Positions 41,722 through 49,996 of a stretch of 64,000 nucleotides of DNA are shown piece by piece. The translations under genes were made by a program, and so were the position numbers. The stretch spans positions 10,377 through 74,376 of the forward strand of contig CAJLNC010000002.1 of assembly GCA_905207905.1 (NCBI GenBank). Direction: 5' to 3'. The notes beneath the pieces were generated by a model. That model was given only the letters and a program-made list of their open reading frames with translations, searched no databases and was not told the DNA's origin. The stretch is from an uncultured Lachnospiraceae bacterium. GTDB lineage: Bacteria > Bacillota_A > Clostridia > Lachnospirales > Lachnospiraceae. Within the stretch, counting starts at the first letter, position 1. Each line of letters starts with the position of its first letter.

Positions 41722-41884
41722 ATAGAGGCGCGGGCTTCATCAGTACCGGAAATATCAGGCTGGACCGCCGTTTCCGGGAAAGGGGAGACTGCCGAAGGAT
41801 GTTCTGCCGGTCCGGGCAGGATGTTCTGGGATACCGCAGAAGATGCGGTGTACTGTCACGAAATGTGGAGCGCTATCTGTGTTG
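41722..41884 (+). ncRNA. Lysine riboswitch
   Basis: The leader of the NhaC-family gene carries lysine-aptamer hallmarks in order: P1 left strand GATAG with GAGGCGCGG, a GAAAGGGGAGACTGCCGAAG core segment (41775-41800 area), the ACTGTCACG element (41852-41860) and TGGAGCGCTATC, which closes P1 by pairing CTATC with GATAG. A -10-like TACAAT lies shortly upstream (about 41667). A terminator follows, so lysine binding should switch the downstream transporter off. Confidence 0.88.
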
Positions 41885-41917
41885 GAACGTAAGAGAAGTT
41901 TAAATGAGAAGCCGTTG

Positions 41918-41964
41918 CACCGCAAATGCGTCTCCCTAAGGGAGCTGTCGTTTGCGGTGTTTTT
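41918..41964 (+). terminator. Expression-platform terminator of the lysine riboswitch
   Basis: CACCGCAAA (41918-41926) pairs with TTTGCGGTG (41951-41959), followed by TTTTTG. It lies 17 bases before the transporter start. Confidence 0.8.
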
Positions 41965-41980
41965 GAGAGGAGAGAACGAT

Positions 41981-43612
41981 ATGCGTAGCGGACGAAAGAA
42001 ACTGGGCTGGCTGGGGGCAGCGGTGCTGCTGCTTGTGCTGGCTCTTGGCATGACGGCTTTTGGAGCAGAGGAGGGGACTGAATATGTAGCTCCTGTTTTT
42101 GGAACCTTTTGGTCTTTAATTCCACCGGTGGTGGCCATCGGTCTGGCTTTGATTACCAAGGAGGTGTACAGTTCCCTGTTTTTGGGAATCCTGGTAGGCT
42201 CTGTTCTGTATTCTGGAATGAATTTTGAGCGAACCGTGACCCACATCTTCCAGGATGGGTTCATCGCAGTGCTGTCAGATAACTACAATGTGGGGATCCT
42301 GATTTTCCTGGTGATTTTGGGAGTTATGGTCTGCCTGATGAATCGGGCCGGCGGTTCTGCCGCTTTCGGACGGTTTGCCGCAAAGCGGATTAAGAGCCGT
42401 GTGGGCGCCCAGTTGGCCACTATTTTACTGGGAGTGCTTATCTTTATTGATGACTATTTTAACTGCCTTACTGTGGGAAGCGTGATGCGTCCGGTCACTG
42501 ACCGATTCAAAGTGTCCAGAGCCAAGCTGGCGTATCTGATTGATGCCACAGCGGCGCCGGTTTGTATCATTGCCCCCATTTCCTCCTGGGCCGCAGCAGT
42601 TACCGGATTTGTGGAGGGGGAGGACGGATTTTCTCTTTTTATTCGGGCGATCCCGTATAACTTTTATGCGATCCTTACCATTGTAATGATGGTTTCCATG
42701 GTAGTAATGAAGATGGAGTTTGGCTCCATGGCAAAACATGAGAAGAATGCACTGAAGGGAGACCTTTATACGACGCCCGGCCGTCCCTACGAAAATACCC
42801 AGGAGGAGAATATATCTGCAAAAGGTACTGTTTTGGATCTTCTGATTCCGATTCTTTCCCTGGTGGTGTGCTGTATTCTGGGAATGCTCTATACCGGCGG
42901 ATTTTTTGCCGGTACGGATTTTGTCACAGCTTTCTCCAAGAGTGATGCTTCTCTGGGGTTGACATTGGGAAGCTTTTTCGGCCTGGTTATCACCATTGTG
43001 CTGTATCAGATCCGCCGGGTGCTAAGCTTCAAAGACTGCATGGGCTGCCTTCCGGAAGGATTCAAGGCAATGGTTCCGGCTATTCTGATTCTTACCTTTG
43101 CCTGGACTTTAAAGGCAATGACGGACGGACTGGGAGCCAGTGAATTTGTGGAAACTTTGGTAAAAGGCGGGGCAGAAGGTCTGATGAATTTCCTGCCTGC
43201 GATTGTATTTTTGGTGGGCTGTCTTATGGCCTTTGCCACAGGAACCTCCTGGGGAACCTTTGGAATTCTCATTCCTATTGTAACAGATGCGTTTGCGGCT
43301 ACGGATCCTCAGCTGATGATCATTGCGATCTCTGCCTGCATGGCAGGAGCGGTGTGCGGAGACCACTGTTCACCCATTTCCGATACCACCATTATGTCCT
43401 CAGCGGGAGCCCAGTGTGAGCATGTGAATCATGTGAGCACTCAGATACCGTATGCAGTATTGGCGGCGGCAGTATCCTTTGTCTCTTACCTGATTGCAGG
43501 GTTCGTAAAGACGGCATGGATCGCACTTCCAGCAGCAGTGCTGTTGATGATTCTTACGTTGGTGGTACTGAGAGCAACCGGACTGGCAGTGTCCACCAGT
43601 GCGGAAAAATAG
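41981..43612 (+). CDS. NhaC-family antiporter, predicted lysine transporter
   Basis: This 543-residue membrane protein has 11-13 spans of the NhaC family: FGTFWSLIPPVVAIGLALITKEVYSSLFLGILVGS, LIFIDDYFNCLTVGSVMRPVTDRFKVSRAKLAYLIDATAAPVCIIAPISSWAA, ATGTSWGTFGILIPI and GAVCGDHCSPISDTTIMSSAGAQCEHVNHVSTQIPYA. The N-terminus carries a signal-like segment before the first core span (LGWLGAAVLLLVLALGMTAFGAEE). NhaC members annotated as sodium/proton antiporters have been found under lysine riboswitches and predicted to move lysine; this gene follows that pattern. ATG 41981 comes after GAGGAGAGAACGAT; the longer in-frame start at 41843 lies within the riboswitch and is rejected. Confidence 0.9.
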   Translation: MRSGRKKLGWLGAAVLLLVLALGMTAFGAEEGTEYVAPVFGTFWSLIPPVVAIGLALITKEVYSSLFLGILVGSVLYSGMNFERTVTHIFQDGFIAVLSDNYNVGILIFLVILGVMVCLMNRAGGSAAFGRFAAKRIKSRVGAQLATILLGVLIFIDDYFNCLTVGSVMRPVTDRFKVSRAKLAYLIDATAAPVCIIAPISSWAAAVTGFVEGEDGFSLFIRAIPYNFYAILTIVMMVSMVVMKMEFGSMAKHEKNALKGDLYTTPGRPYENTQEENISAKGTVLDLLIPILSLVVCCILGMLYTGGFFAGTDFVTAFSKSDASLGLTLGSFFGLVITIVLYQIRRVLSFKDCMGCLPEGFKAMVPAILILTFAWTLKAMTDGLGASEFVETLVKGGAEGLMNFLPAIVFLVGCLMAFATGTSWGTFGILIPIVTDAFAATDPQLMIIAISACMAGAVCGDHCSPISDTTIMSSAGAQCEHVNHVSTQIPYAVLAAAVSFVSYLIAGFVKTAWIALPAAVLLMILTLVVLRATGLAVSTSAEK

Positions 43613-43636
43613 GGAAAATGCAGTGTGAAAAAACAC

Positions 43637-43665
43637 TTGCAATTAGAAGCGAATTCCAGTACAAT
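43637..43665 (+). promoter_or_regulatory. Promoter of the thiamine operon
   Basis: TTGCAA (43637-43642) and TACAAT (43660-43665) are 17 bases apart, ~28 bases before the TPP aptamer. Confidence 0.6.
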
Positions 43666-43691
43666 AAAAAGCGATATAAAAAAATAAAACA

Positions 43692-43783
43692 GACGGGAGC
43701 TTGTATGACAGGCTGAGAGGAAGGTATGACCTTCGACCGATAACCTGATTTGGATAATGCCAACGTAGGGATGCCTGGAATAG
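43692..43783 (+). ncRNA. TPP (thiamine pyrophosphate) riboswitch
   Basis: The sequence contains the thi-box in order: CGGGAGCTTGT, GGCTGAGAGGAAGG, GACCGATAACCTGATTTGG and ATAATGCCAACGTAGGGATG. A terminator follows within 12 bases, so TPP binding should stop transcription of the thiW-thiC operon. Confidence 0.95.
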
Positions 43784-43793
43784 GACTATTTAG

Positions 43794-43829
43794 CGGAAGC
43801 TGCCAGATTAGGCGGCTTCCGTTTTTTTT
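43794..43829 (+). terminator. TPP riboswitch terminator
   Basis: CGGAAGC (43794-43800) pairs with GCTTCCG (43815-43821), extended by TGCC/GGCG toward the loop, followed by eight Ts. Confidence 0.85.
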
Positions 43830-43890
43830 GTTTCATAGGAATGTCCTTCCTATGAAACAAAATGCTTGGCAGGATCGCACTGCGGCGGGC
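43828..43890. repeat. Palindromic repeat, copy 1 (TTTCATAGGA type)
   Basis: TTGTTTCATAGGA and TCCTATGAAACAA form a perfect 13-base palindrome around seven bases, followed after a short A-rich stretch by GCAGGATCGCAC and GCGGCGGGC. The same order and nearly the same spacing recur at 49025-49087, also right behind a riboswitch terminator. Confidence 0.75.
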
Positions 43891-43895
43891 AGGGA

Positions 43896-44080
43896 AGCCG
43901 TTCTGTGATGGAAAGGGAGTGAAAAGAGGATTCCCGATTGTTTCGGGCGGATAGAAGGGGAGCGCCTTGTGTCTTGTATTTTGCGATGGGAACCCGTGTT
44001 TCGGGGTGAGAGGAGAAAAGAGATTCTCGACCGGGCGGGGCTTTCGGGCTTCGTACAAAATACGAAAAGAGGATGATGAA
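43896..44080 (+). other. Structured leader between TPP terminator and thiW
   Basis: Several hairpins can be drawn, including CCCGATTGTTTCGGG (43933-43947) and a long-range TATTTTG (43977-43983) with CAAAATA (44056-44062). No T-run or start codon with a good ribosome site occurs before thiW. The role is unknown; it could be a second control layer. Confidence 0.35.
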
Positions 44081-44797
44081 ATGAAAGATCCTAAAGGATT
44101 GTTAAAAATGGTTGTGCTGTCGATGTTTGTAGGCTTGGGTGTGGTGATTTCTCCTATTCTGAGGGTGGAGGGAATGTGCCCCATGGCCCATTTTATCAAT
44201 GTGGTATGCGGGGTGTTTCTTGGCCCTTGGTACGCACTGCTGTGTGCCATTCTCATTGGCATCATAAGAATGGCGCTGATGGGGATCCCTCCGCTGGCTC
44301 TTACAGGAGCTGTGTTTGGAGCCTTTCTCTCAGGGATGTTCTATCAGATGTCCAGGGGGAAACTGATGGCAGCAGTGATTGGCGAGGTGATCGGAACGGG
44401 TCTGATCGGAGCGGTCGTTTCCTATCCGGTTATGACGTTTTTGTGGGGAAAGGAAGGATTGAGCTGGCTTTTTTATGTTCCTTCTTTTGTCTGCGGAACC
44501 CTGATCGGAGGAAGCATTGGATATCTCTTTTTGCGCAAGCTGGCAGATAACGGAATGCTGGCAAGACTTCAGGAGATGTTAGGATCGAAAAGCTATACGG
44601 ATCAGAGCAGTGTCCTGTCTCAGGCAGTGACCATTGCAGCGCTGGGAGCGGCAGGCTTCGTTGTGGTGAAAATAAGTGAAGACCTGTTTTCCCTCACTGC
44701 TCCGGCATGGTCCTTTCTGGCTTATGGGTTGCTGGCAGTCTTTCCGGCAGCCGGTATCATTTATTACATAACGAAAAAAATGAAAAGGGTTCACTAA
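44081..44797 (+). CDS. thiW: ThiW: ECF transporter S component for the thiazole precursor
   Basis: ThiW is the substrate-binding membrane subunit of an energy-coupling-factor importer for hydroxyethylthiazole. The first ~160 residues match the family: VVLSMFVGLGVVISPILRVEGMCPMAHFINVVCGVFLGPWYALLCAILIGIIRM, then GMFYQMSRGKLMAAVIGEVIGTGLIGAVVSYP. The 238-residue protein is longer than the ~170 typical for the family. The extra C-terminus adds a soluble stretch (~160-180) and two further spans (~185-202, ~210-230). The shared ECF module (EcfA/A'/T) is elsewhere. ATG 44081 follows AGAGGATGATGAA. TPP control and the adjacent thiM support the substrate. Confidence 0.88.
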   Translation: MKDPKGLLKMVVLSMFVGLGVVISPILRVEGMCPMAHFINVVCGVFLGPWYALLCAILIGIIRMALMGIPPLALTGAVFGAFLSGMFYQMSRGKLMAAVIGEVIGTGLIGAVVSYPVMTFLWGKEGLSWLFYVPSFVCGTLIGGSIGYLFLRKLADNGMLARLQEMLGSKSYTDQSSVLSQAVTIAALGAAGFVVVKISEDLFSLTAPAWSFLAYGLLAVFPAAGIIYYITKKMKRVH

Positions 44798-45601
44798 ATG
44801 ATAGAAACAATCAGAGAAAAGGTAAAAGAAACGAAGCCATTGGTTCACTGCATTACAAATCCCATTTCCATTCATCAGTGCGCCAACACAGTTCTGGCAG
44901 TGGGAGCCCGCCCCATTATGGCAGAGCATCCGGATGAAGTGGAGGAGATTACGGCAACAGCAAAAGCAGTGCTGCTGAACTTGGGAAATATTACAGATGT
45001 CCGGATGGAGTCCATGCTTCGTTCCGGGAGAACTGCAAAAAAATATCAGATTCCTGTTATTTTGGACGCAGTGGGAGCGGCCTGCTCCAGGCTGCGAAAA
45101 GCCTTTGCCACAGAACTGCTTTCAGGGGGCATCCCCACGGTTGTGAAGGGGAACTATTCGGAGATCCAGGCGCTGTACCGGGAAACGTATGCTGCGTCAG
45201 GGGTGGATGCGGAAGATTCCCTGACAGAAGAGCAGATCAGACCGACAGCAGCCGCTCTGGCAAAAAGAGATCGCTGCATTGTCCTGGCCACCGGGAAAAC
45301 AGATCTTATCACAGACGGAAAGCAGATGATCTTTGTGAAAAACGGCACTCCTATGCTGACAACAGTCACCGGAACAGGATGTATGCTGGGCGCTTTGTGC
45401 GCCAGCTATCTGACAGCAGGAAAAGGGCTGTACGGGGCAGCGGCAGCCTGTGGGGTTCTTGGAATCTGCGGAGAATTGGCAGAGACCGGGAAGGGATCCG
45501 GCAGTTTTATGGTGAGTCTGATGGATCATTTGTCTACAATGAGCAGGGAGGAGCTGGAAAGAAATCTGGATATGGAGGTGAAAGAAATTGCAGGGGTTTG
45601 A
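44798..45601 (+). CDS. thiM: Hydroxyethylthiazole kinase
   Basis: ThiM phosphorylates the thiazole alcohol taken up via ThiW. The 267-residue protein has PLVHCITNPISIHQCANTVLAVGARPIMAEHPDEVEEI at the N-terminus, PVILDAVGAACSRLRK and the catalytic TTVTGTGCMLGALCASYL near residue ~195. It begins right after the thiW stop. thiE overlaps its last 14 bases. Length and motifs are normal for the family. Confidence 0.95.
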   Translation: MIETIREKVKETKPLVHCITNPISIHQCANTVLAVGARPIMAEHPDEVEEITATAKAVLLNLGNITDVRMESMLRSGRTAKKYQIPVILDAVGAACSRLRKAFATELLSGGIPTVVKGNYSEIQALYRETYAASGVDAEDSLTEEQIRPTAAALAKRDRCIVLATGKTDLITDGKQMIFVKNGTPMLTTVTGTGCMLGALCASYLTAGKGLYGAAAACGVLGICGELAETGKGSGSFMVSLMDHLSTMSREELERNLDMEVKEIAGV

Positions 45602-46223
45602 TACGACCATGTATTTTATCACAGACAGCAACGGTTTTGGGGAGGAAGAATTTCTAAGAAGGACGGAGGCGGCTCTTTTGGGGGGCGTGACGCTTCTGCA
45701 GCTTCGGGAAAAGGAAAAATCAGTAAGGGAATACATCGATCTGGCCAGGAAGGTGCATAGCCTGACCAGGAAATATGGGATTCCCATGATTATTGACGAC
45801 CGGGTGGATGTGGCCATGGCGGTGGATGCAGAGGGAGTTCATCTGGGGCAGAGGGATTTTCCAGTGGATACGGCGAGAAAACTGCTGGGTGAGAAAAAGA
45901 TCATAGGGGCAACCGCAAAGACCGTGGAACAGGCTTTGGAGGCTTACAAAAATGGGGCAGATTATCTGGGAGTGGGAGCCATCTATCCTACTACCACAAA
46001 GGTGAAAACCGTCCTGACCTCCACCGATATGCTGAAGAAGATTTGTGAAGCAGTACCCATACCGGTGAATGCCATAGGAGGACTGAATAAGGAAAATCTG
46101 GGAGTCTTAAAAGGGATTTCCATAGCAGGTATCTGCGCGGTATCGGCGGTCATGAAAGCAGAAGATCCCAGGCTGGCAGCCATGGAGCTTCGGCAGGCAG
46201 TCGGAGAACTGACCGGTCGATAA
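45588..46223 (+). CDS. thiE: Thiamine-phosphate synthase
   Basis: ThiE joins hydroxymethylpyrimidine diphosphate and thiazole phosphate into thiamine monophosphate. The 211-residue TIM-barrel protein shows MYFITDSNGFGEEEFLRRTEAALLGGVTLLQLREKE, IPMIIDDRVDVAMAVDAEGVHLGQRDFPV, ADYLGVGAIYPTTTKVK and PVNAIGGLNKENL. TTG 45588 is the likely start because GGAGGTGAAAGAA precedes it; ATG 45609 would be the alternative. It overlaps thiM, showing coupling, and is followed by ~150 bases before thiD. Confidence 0.95.
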   Translation: MQGFDTTMYFITDSNGFGEEEFLRRTEAALLGGVTLLQLREKEKSVREYIDLARKVHSLTRKYGIPMIIDDRVDVAMAVDAEGVHLGQRDFPVDTARKLLGEKKIIGATAKTVEQALEAYKNGADYLGVGAIYPTTTKVKTVLTSTDMLKKICEAVPIPVNAIGGLNKENLGVLKGISIAGICAVSAVMKAEDPRLAAMELRQAVGELTGR

Positions 46224-46377
46224 GATACCAAGGTACCGGAAAGCCAGAGTCAGAAGGATAAAAGACCGCAGAGAGAAATTTGAAGCAGCAAGAGAAACAG
46301 GATTATAAAATTATATTAAGATCGGTAACTGCAGAAACGTAAAAGACAGGAAGATGAAAGGAAACAGGGGAAGGAAG

Positions 46378-47205
46378 ATGAAAACAGCATTGACCATTGC
46401 AGGAAGTGATTGCAGCGGAGGTGCCGGGATCCAGGCGGATCTTAAGACCATGACCATGAACGGAGTGTATGCAATGAGTGTCATCACAGCGCTGACGGCA
46501 CAGAATACAACTGGGGTGAGGGGAATTCTGGAGATTCCGCCGGAATTTTTAAAGCAGCAGATCGACGCTGTATTTGAGGATATTGTGCCGGATGCGGTGA
46601 AGATCGGTATGGTTTCCTCCGAAAAGCTGATCCAGGTGATGGCACAGCGGCTGGAGTATTATGGGGTAAAAAGGCTGGTGGTGGATCCGGTGATGGTTTC
46701 CACCAGCGGCTGCAGATTGCTGGAGGAGAGGGCAATCCTGACGCTGACCGGAGAACTGTTTCCCCTGGCATCCCTTGTGACACCCAATATCCCGGAAGCG
46801 GAGCTGCTCTCAGGAATCACGATTTCCCGGAAAGAAGATATGGCGGAGGCGGCAAGAATCATAAATGAAAAATTTGGCTGTGCAGTGCTTTTGAAAGGGG
46901 GACATCGGGTCAATGATGCCAATGATTTTCTCTACGAAAAAGGTGGCGGCTGCTGGTTTGAAGGAAAACGGGTGGATAATCCCAATACCCATGGAACCGG
47001 TTGTACGCTCTCCTCGGCCATAGCAGCAAATCTGGCCAAAGGATTTCCAATGGGAGAGTCTGTGAGACGGGGGAAGGAGTATATTTCCAAGGCTCTTGAG
47101 GCAAGACTGGATCTGGGAGCGGGTTCCGGTCCTATGCAGCACAATTTTGATTTGAGCGGCAGGTTTGCAGAGGAATACTGTCTGGAAAGGAATGAAAAAT
47201 TATGA
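46378..47205 (+). CDS. thiD: Hydroxymethylpyrimidine/phosphomethylpyrimidine kinase
   Basis: ThiD phosphorylates HMP and HMP-P to HMP-PP. The 275-residue ribokinase-fold protein has [78 protein letters not shown] and the anion-hole motif [20 protein letters not shown]. The start is placed at ATG 46378 after GGGGAAGGAAG; an in-frame ATG at 46354 adds eight basic residues. The 130-base gap before it has no terminator, so it should be in the thi operon. Its stop overlaps the thiC start (ATGA). Confidence 0.94.
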   Translation: MKTALTIAGSDCSGGAGIQADLKTMTMNGVYAMSVITALTAQNTTGVRGILEIPPEFLKQQIDAVFEDIVPDAVKIGMVSSEKLIQVMAQRLEYYGVKRLVVDPVMVSTSGCRLLEERAILTLTGELFPLASLVTPNIPEAELLSGITISRKEDMAEAARIINEKFGCAVLLKGGHRVNDANDFLYEKGGGCWFEGKRVDNPNTHGTGCTLSSAIAANLAKGFPMGESVRRGKEYISKALEARLDLGAGSGPMQHNFDLSGRFAEEYCLERNEKL

Positions 47206-48506
47206 GAAATTATAAGACACAGATGGATGCAGCAAGAAAGGGAATTATCACGCCGCAGATGAAGGCGGTGGCAGCAAAAGAGTATTACAGGGAGGAGGAT
47301 CTGAGGGAGCTGGTGGCCAGGGGCCAGGTGGTGATTTGCGCCAATAAGCGGCATACCTGTATAGACCCCAACGGAGTGGGCTCCATGCTGCGGACAAAAA
47401 TCAATGTCAATCTGGGTGTCTCCAGAGACTGCAAGGACTATGAGGTGGAGATGAAAAAAGTGATGGCAGCGGTGGAGCTGGGAGCTGAGGCCATCATGGA
47501 TCTTTCCTCTCATGGAAATACCCAGCCTTTCCGCAGAAAGCTTGTCAGCGAATGTCCGGCCATGATTGGGACAGTTCCTGTTTACGACAGCGTGATTCAC
47601 TATCAGAGAGATCTTGCAACACTGACAGCAAAGGATTTTATTGATGTCGTAAGGCTTCATGCGGAGGATGGGGTGGATTTTGTGACCCTTCACTGCGGGA
47701 TTACCAGAAAGACTATTGAACAGATCCGGCAACATAAAAGAAAGATGAACATTGTTTCAAGAGGCGGTTCCCTGGTGTTTGCCTGGATGAGCATGACTGG
47801 ACAGGAAAATCCCTTTTACGAATATTTTGACGAGATTCTGGAGATTTGCCGGGAATACGATGTGACCATCTCCCTGGGAGATGCCTGCCGGCCAGGATGC
47901 TTGGCAGATGGCAGCGATGTATGTCAGATCGAAGAACTGGTGCGCTTGGGAGAGCTGACAAAGCGGGCCTGGGAAAAGGATGTGCAGGTGATGGTGGAAG
48001 GGCCAGGACATCTGCCTTTAGATCAGATCGAGGCAAATATGAAGCTTCAGCAGACCATCTGCATGGGAGCGCCCTTCTATGTGCTTGGCCCCATCGTAAC
48101 AGACATTGCTCCCGGATATGATCATATTACCGGGGCCATCGGAGGGGCAGTGGCAGCTTCCGCTGGGGCAGCGTTTCTCTGCTATGTGACTCCGGCAGAG
48201 CATTTGGCCCTTCCCAATGTGGAGGATGTAAAACAGGGGATTATTGCTTCCAAAATCGCAGCCCATGCTGCGGACATTGCCAAAAAGGTTCCTCATGCCA
48301 GAGATCTGGATGATGCCATGGGAGATGCGCGAAGAACCTTTGACTGGGAAAAGCAGTGGAAGTGTTCCATTGATCCGGAGACGGCAAAACGCATTCGGGC
48401 AGAGCGGGCACCGGAATATGAGGACAGCTGCTCCATGTGCGGAAAGTTCTGCGCAGTGCGCAGCATGAACAAGGCGTTGAATGGAGAATATATTGATATT
48501 CTGTAG
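47202..48506 (+). CDS. thiC: Phosphomethylpyrimidine synthase
   Basis: ThiC is a radical-SAM enzyme that rearranges aminoimidazole ribotide into HMP phosphate. The 434-residue clostridial form lacks the long N-terminal domain of proteobacterial ThiC. It contains [76 protein letters not shown], and the C-terminal Fe-S motif C-x2-C-x4-C (CSMCGKFC). With thiM, thiE and thiD but no thiG, thiH, thiS or thiF here, the operon makes HMP de novo and depends on salvaged thiazole unless those genes lie elsewhere. Confidence 0.96.
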   Translation: MRNYKTQMDAARKGIITPQMKAVAAKEYYREEDLRELVARGQVVICANKRHTCIDPNGVGSMLRTKINVNLGVSRDCKDYEVEMKKVMAAVELGAEAIMDLSSHGNTQPFRRKLVSECPAMIGTVPVYDSVIHYQRDLATLTAKDFIDVVRLHAEDGVDFVTLHCGITRKTIEQIRQHKRKMNIVSRGGSLVFAWMSMTGQENPFYEYFDEILEICREYDVTISLGDACRPGCLADGSDVCQIEELVRLGELTKRAWEKDVQVMVEGPGHLPLDQIEANMKLQQTICMGAPFYVLGPIVTDIAPGYDHITGAIGGAVAASAGAAFLCYVTPAEHLALPNVEDVKQGIIASKIAAHAADIAKKVPHARDLDDAMGDARRTFDWEKQWKCSIDPETAKRIRAERAPEYEDSCSMCGKFCAVRSMNKALNGEYIDIL

Positions 48507-48518
48507 CAGAAAAAAAGA

Positions 48519-48546
48519 TTGAAAAATAAAAAATTTCGTGTATACT
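48519..48546 (+). promoter_or_regulatory. Promoter of the small membrane protein gene
   Basis: TTGAAA (48519-48524) and TATACT (48541-48546) are 16 bases apart, ~60 bases before the start of the 83-residue gene. Confidence 0.5.
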
Positions 48547-48606
48547 GGATAGTAGGAAAAAACAGGGTTTGGAGTTTTCCAGATCTGGTGTAAGGAGCGT
48601 ATTCGT

Positions 48607-48858
48607 ATGAGTCAGGCAAAAGTGGACCGTTATAAAGAAGAAAAGAAAAACCGGGAAAAGATTATGAAAAAGCAGAAGATGGAATGGCTGCTGACCAAGA
48701 TTGGTCTTTGCGTATTTGGTGTGGCAGTATTGGGCTGGGCAGGCTTTTCCGTGTATCAGAGTATGACAGCAGAACCTCAGTCAGCAGTAGAGCTGGAGAA
48801 TTATACGGTGGATACCGGGGCTTTGGATGAATATCTCAACGGGCTGACACAGGAATAA
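48607..48858 (+). CDS. Small single-span membrane protein of unknown function
   Basis: This 83-residue protein has a very basic N-terminus (MSQAKVDRYKEEKKNREKIMKKQKMEW), one membrane span (~28-50, LTKIGLCVFGVAVLGWAGFSVY) and an acidic C-terminal tail outside (LENYTVDTGALDEYLNGLTQE). The orientation should be N-in, C-out by the positive-inside rule. I recognise no named family. TAAGGAGCG lies before ATG 48607 and it has its own promoter. It sits between thiC and the ZTP-controlled purine genes without an evident link to either. Confidence 0.72.
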   Translation: MSQAKVDRYKEEKKNREKIMKKQKMEWLLTKIGLCVFGVAVLGWAGFSVYQSMTAEPQSAVELENYTVDTGALDEYLNGLTQE

Positions 48859-48889
48859 GAAAGATACAGAAGTTTTTCGGATTTCGGGC

Positions 48890-48918
48890 TTGATTTTTCG
48901 GAAAAAGAATGATATTGT
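48890..48918 (+). promoter_or_regulatory. Promoter of the ZTP-riboswitch unit
   Basis: TTGATT (48890-48895) and TATTGT (48913-48918) are 17 bases apart and end six bases before the aptamer. Confidence 0.5.
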
Positions 48919-48923
48919 GTAAG

Positions 48924-48997
48924 TACTCATACGACTGACGGAAGTGGAATTGACCACAGGGAGTATGAGGTGATTGAGAAGCCGACCGTCTGGGCAT
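48924..48997 (+). ncRNA. ZTP/ZMP (pfl) riboswitch
   Basis: The leader has the pfl-motif layout. An outer stem pairs ACTCATAC (48925-48932) with GTATGAGG (48963-48970), and an inner stem pairs GTGG with CCAC. A variable linker then leads to the conserved GCCGACCGTCTGGGC segment (48981-48995), which forms the pseudoknotted ligand-binding half. ZTP and ZMP signal stalled AICAR transformylation. The downstream genes encode just those purine steps. The overlapping terminator makes this an on-switch. Confidence 0.88.
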
Positions 48998-49024
48998 TGT
49001 GAGAATGTCCGGGCGGTTTTTTTT
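48986..49024 (+). terminator. ZTP riboswitch terminator
   Basis: CCGTCTGGGCATT (48986-48998) pairs with AATGTCCGGGCGG (49004-49016) using G-U pairs, followed by eight Ts. The left arm is shared with the aptamer, so ligand binding and termination exclude each other. Confidence 0.85.
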
Positions 49025-49087
49025 CATTTCATAGGAAATTCGATCCTATGAAATGGAAAAAAACCGCAGGATTGCAAAGTGGCGCGC
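49025..49087. repeat. Palindromic repeat, copy 2 (TTTCATAGGA type)
   Basis: CATTTCATAGGA (49025-49036) and TCCTATGAAATG (49044-49055) form a perfect 12-base palindrome around seven bases. GCAGGATTGCA and GTGGCGCGC follow at the same spacing as in copy 1 (43828-43890), with a one-base indel. Like copy 1 it comes directly after a riboswitch terminator. Confidence 0.75.
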
Positions 49088-49163
49088 AAAACAAAGACAG
49101 CAGAGGCGCACTGACGGAACTTGCATATGGTACAGACTCACTGGAGAGAGAGGAGAAAGATCT

Positions 49164-49880
49164 ATGGAAAAAATTTCTTTGGAGCAGGAGTTAAAGTCCA
49201 ACAGCTATCCCGGAAGAGGGATTGTGATCGGCCGTTCGGCAGACGGTACAAAGGCTGTGGCAGCGTATTTTATTATGGGAAGAAGCGAGAACAGCAGGAA
49301 CCGGATTTTTGTGGAAGAAGGATCGGGAATCCGCACCCAGGCTTTCGATCCCTCCAAGCTGGTGGATCCCAGCCTGATCATTTATGCTCCGGTGCGGGTT
49401 CTTGGAAATAAGACCATTGTGACCAACGGAGATCAGACGGATACCATTTATGAAGGAATGGATCATCAGCTCACCTTTGAGCAGTCCTTGAGAAGCAGGG
49501 AGTTCGAGCCGGATGCGCCCAACTACACCCCCAGAATTTCCGCAGTGATGCACGTGGAGAATGGCGCCTACAGCTATGCCATGTCGATTTTAAAGAGCAA
49601 CAACGGAGATCCTTCCGCCTGCAATCGTTATACTTTTGCTTATGAGAACTGTGTGGCAGGAGAGGGACACTTCATCCATACCTACAAAAATGACGGAAAT
49701 CCTCTTCCCAGCTTTGAGGGAGAACCTAAACTGGTGAGTATTCCCGATGATATGGAGGCTTTCACGGACCTGCTGTGGAACAGCCTGAATGAGGATAATA
49801 AAGTATCCTTATTTGTGCGGTATATTGATATTGCAACAGGCGCTTATGAGACAAAGATTGTAAATAAAAATCAGAGATAA
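49164..49880 (+). CDS. IMP cyclohydrolase (PurO-like)
   Basis: This 238-residue protein belongs to the archaeal-type/PurO-like IMP cyclohydrolase family, which closes FAICAR to IMP. Recognisable segments are SYPGRGIVIGRSADGTKAVAAYFIMGRSENSRNRIF near the N-terminus, DPSLIIYAPVRVLGNKTIVTNGDQTDTI and ALxY-like EPDAPNYTPRISAVM. Clostridia use it in place of the cyclohydrolase half of PurH. ATG 49164 follows GAGGAGAAAGATCT; the longer in-frame start overlaps the repeat. It is followed by the stand-alone transformylase, its partner in the last two purine steps, under one ZTP switch. Confidence 0.9.
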   Translation: MEKISLEQELKSNSYPGRGIVIGRSADGTKAVAAYFIMGRSENSRNRIFVEEGSGIRTQAFDPSKLVDPSLIIYAPVRVLGNKTIVTNGDQTDTIYEGMDHQLTFEQSLRSREFEPDAPNYTPRISAVMHVENGAYSYAMSILKSNNGDPSACNRYTFAYENCVAGEGHFIHTYKNDGNPLPSFEGEPKLVSIPDDMEAFTDLLWNSLNEDNKVSLFVRYIDIATGAYETKIVNKNQR

Positions 49881-49996
49881 AGGTCAGAGAGCAATCCGTT
49901 ATTTAAAAGCAGTAGCTATAAACAGCGCTTAAATTTAGAAATCAAGACAAGCAATTCATTTCAGAGATCAAGGTCAGAAGAAAGAGGAGGATTCAA

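Noticed and set aside
41843..41980. Longer N-terminus for the NhaC-family protein
   Set aside because: The extension would be encoded by the lysine riboswitch and its terminator; the ATG at 41981 has the ribosome site.
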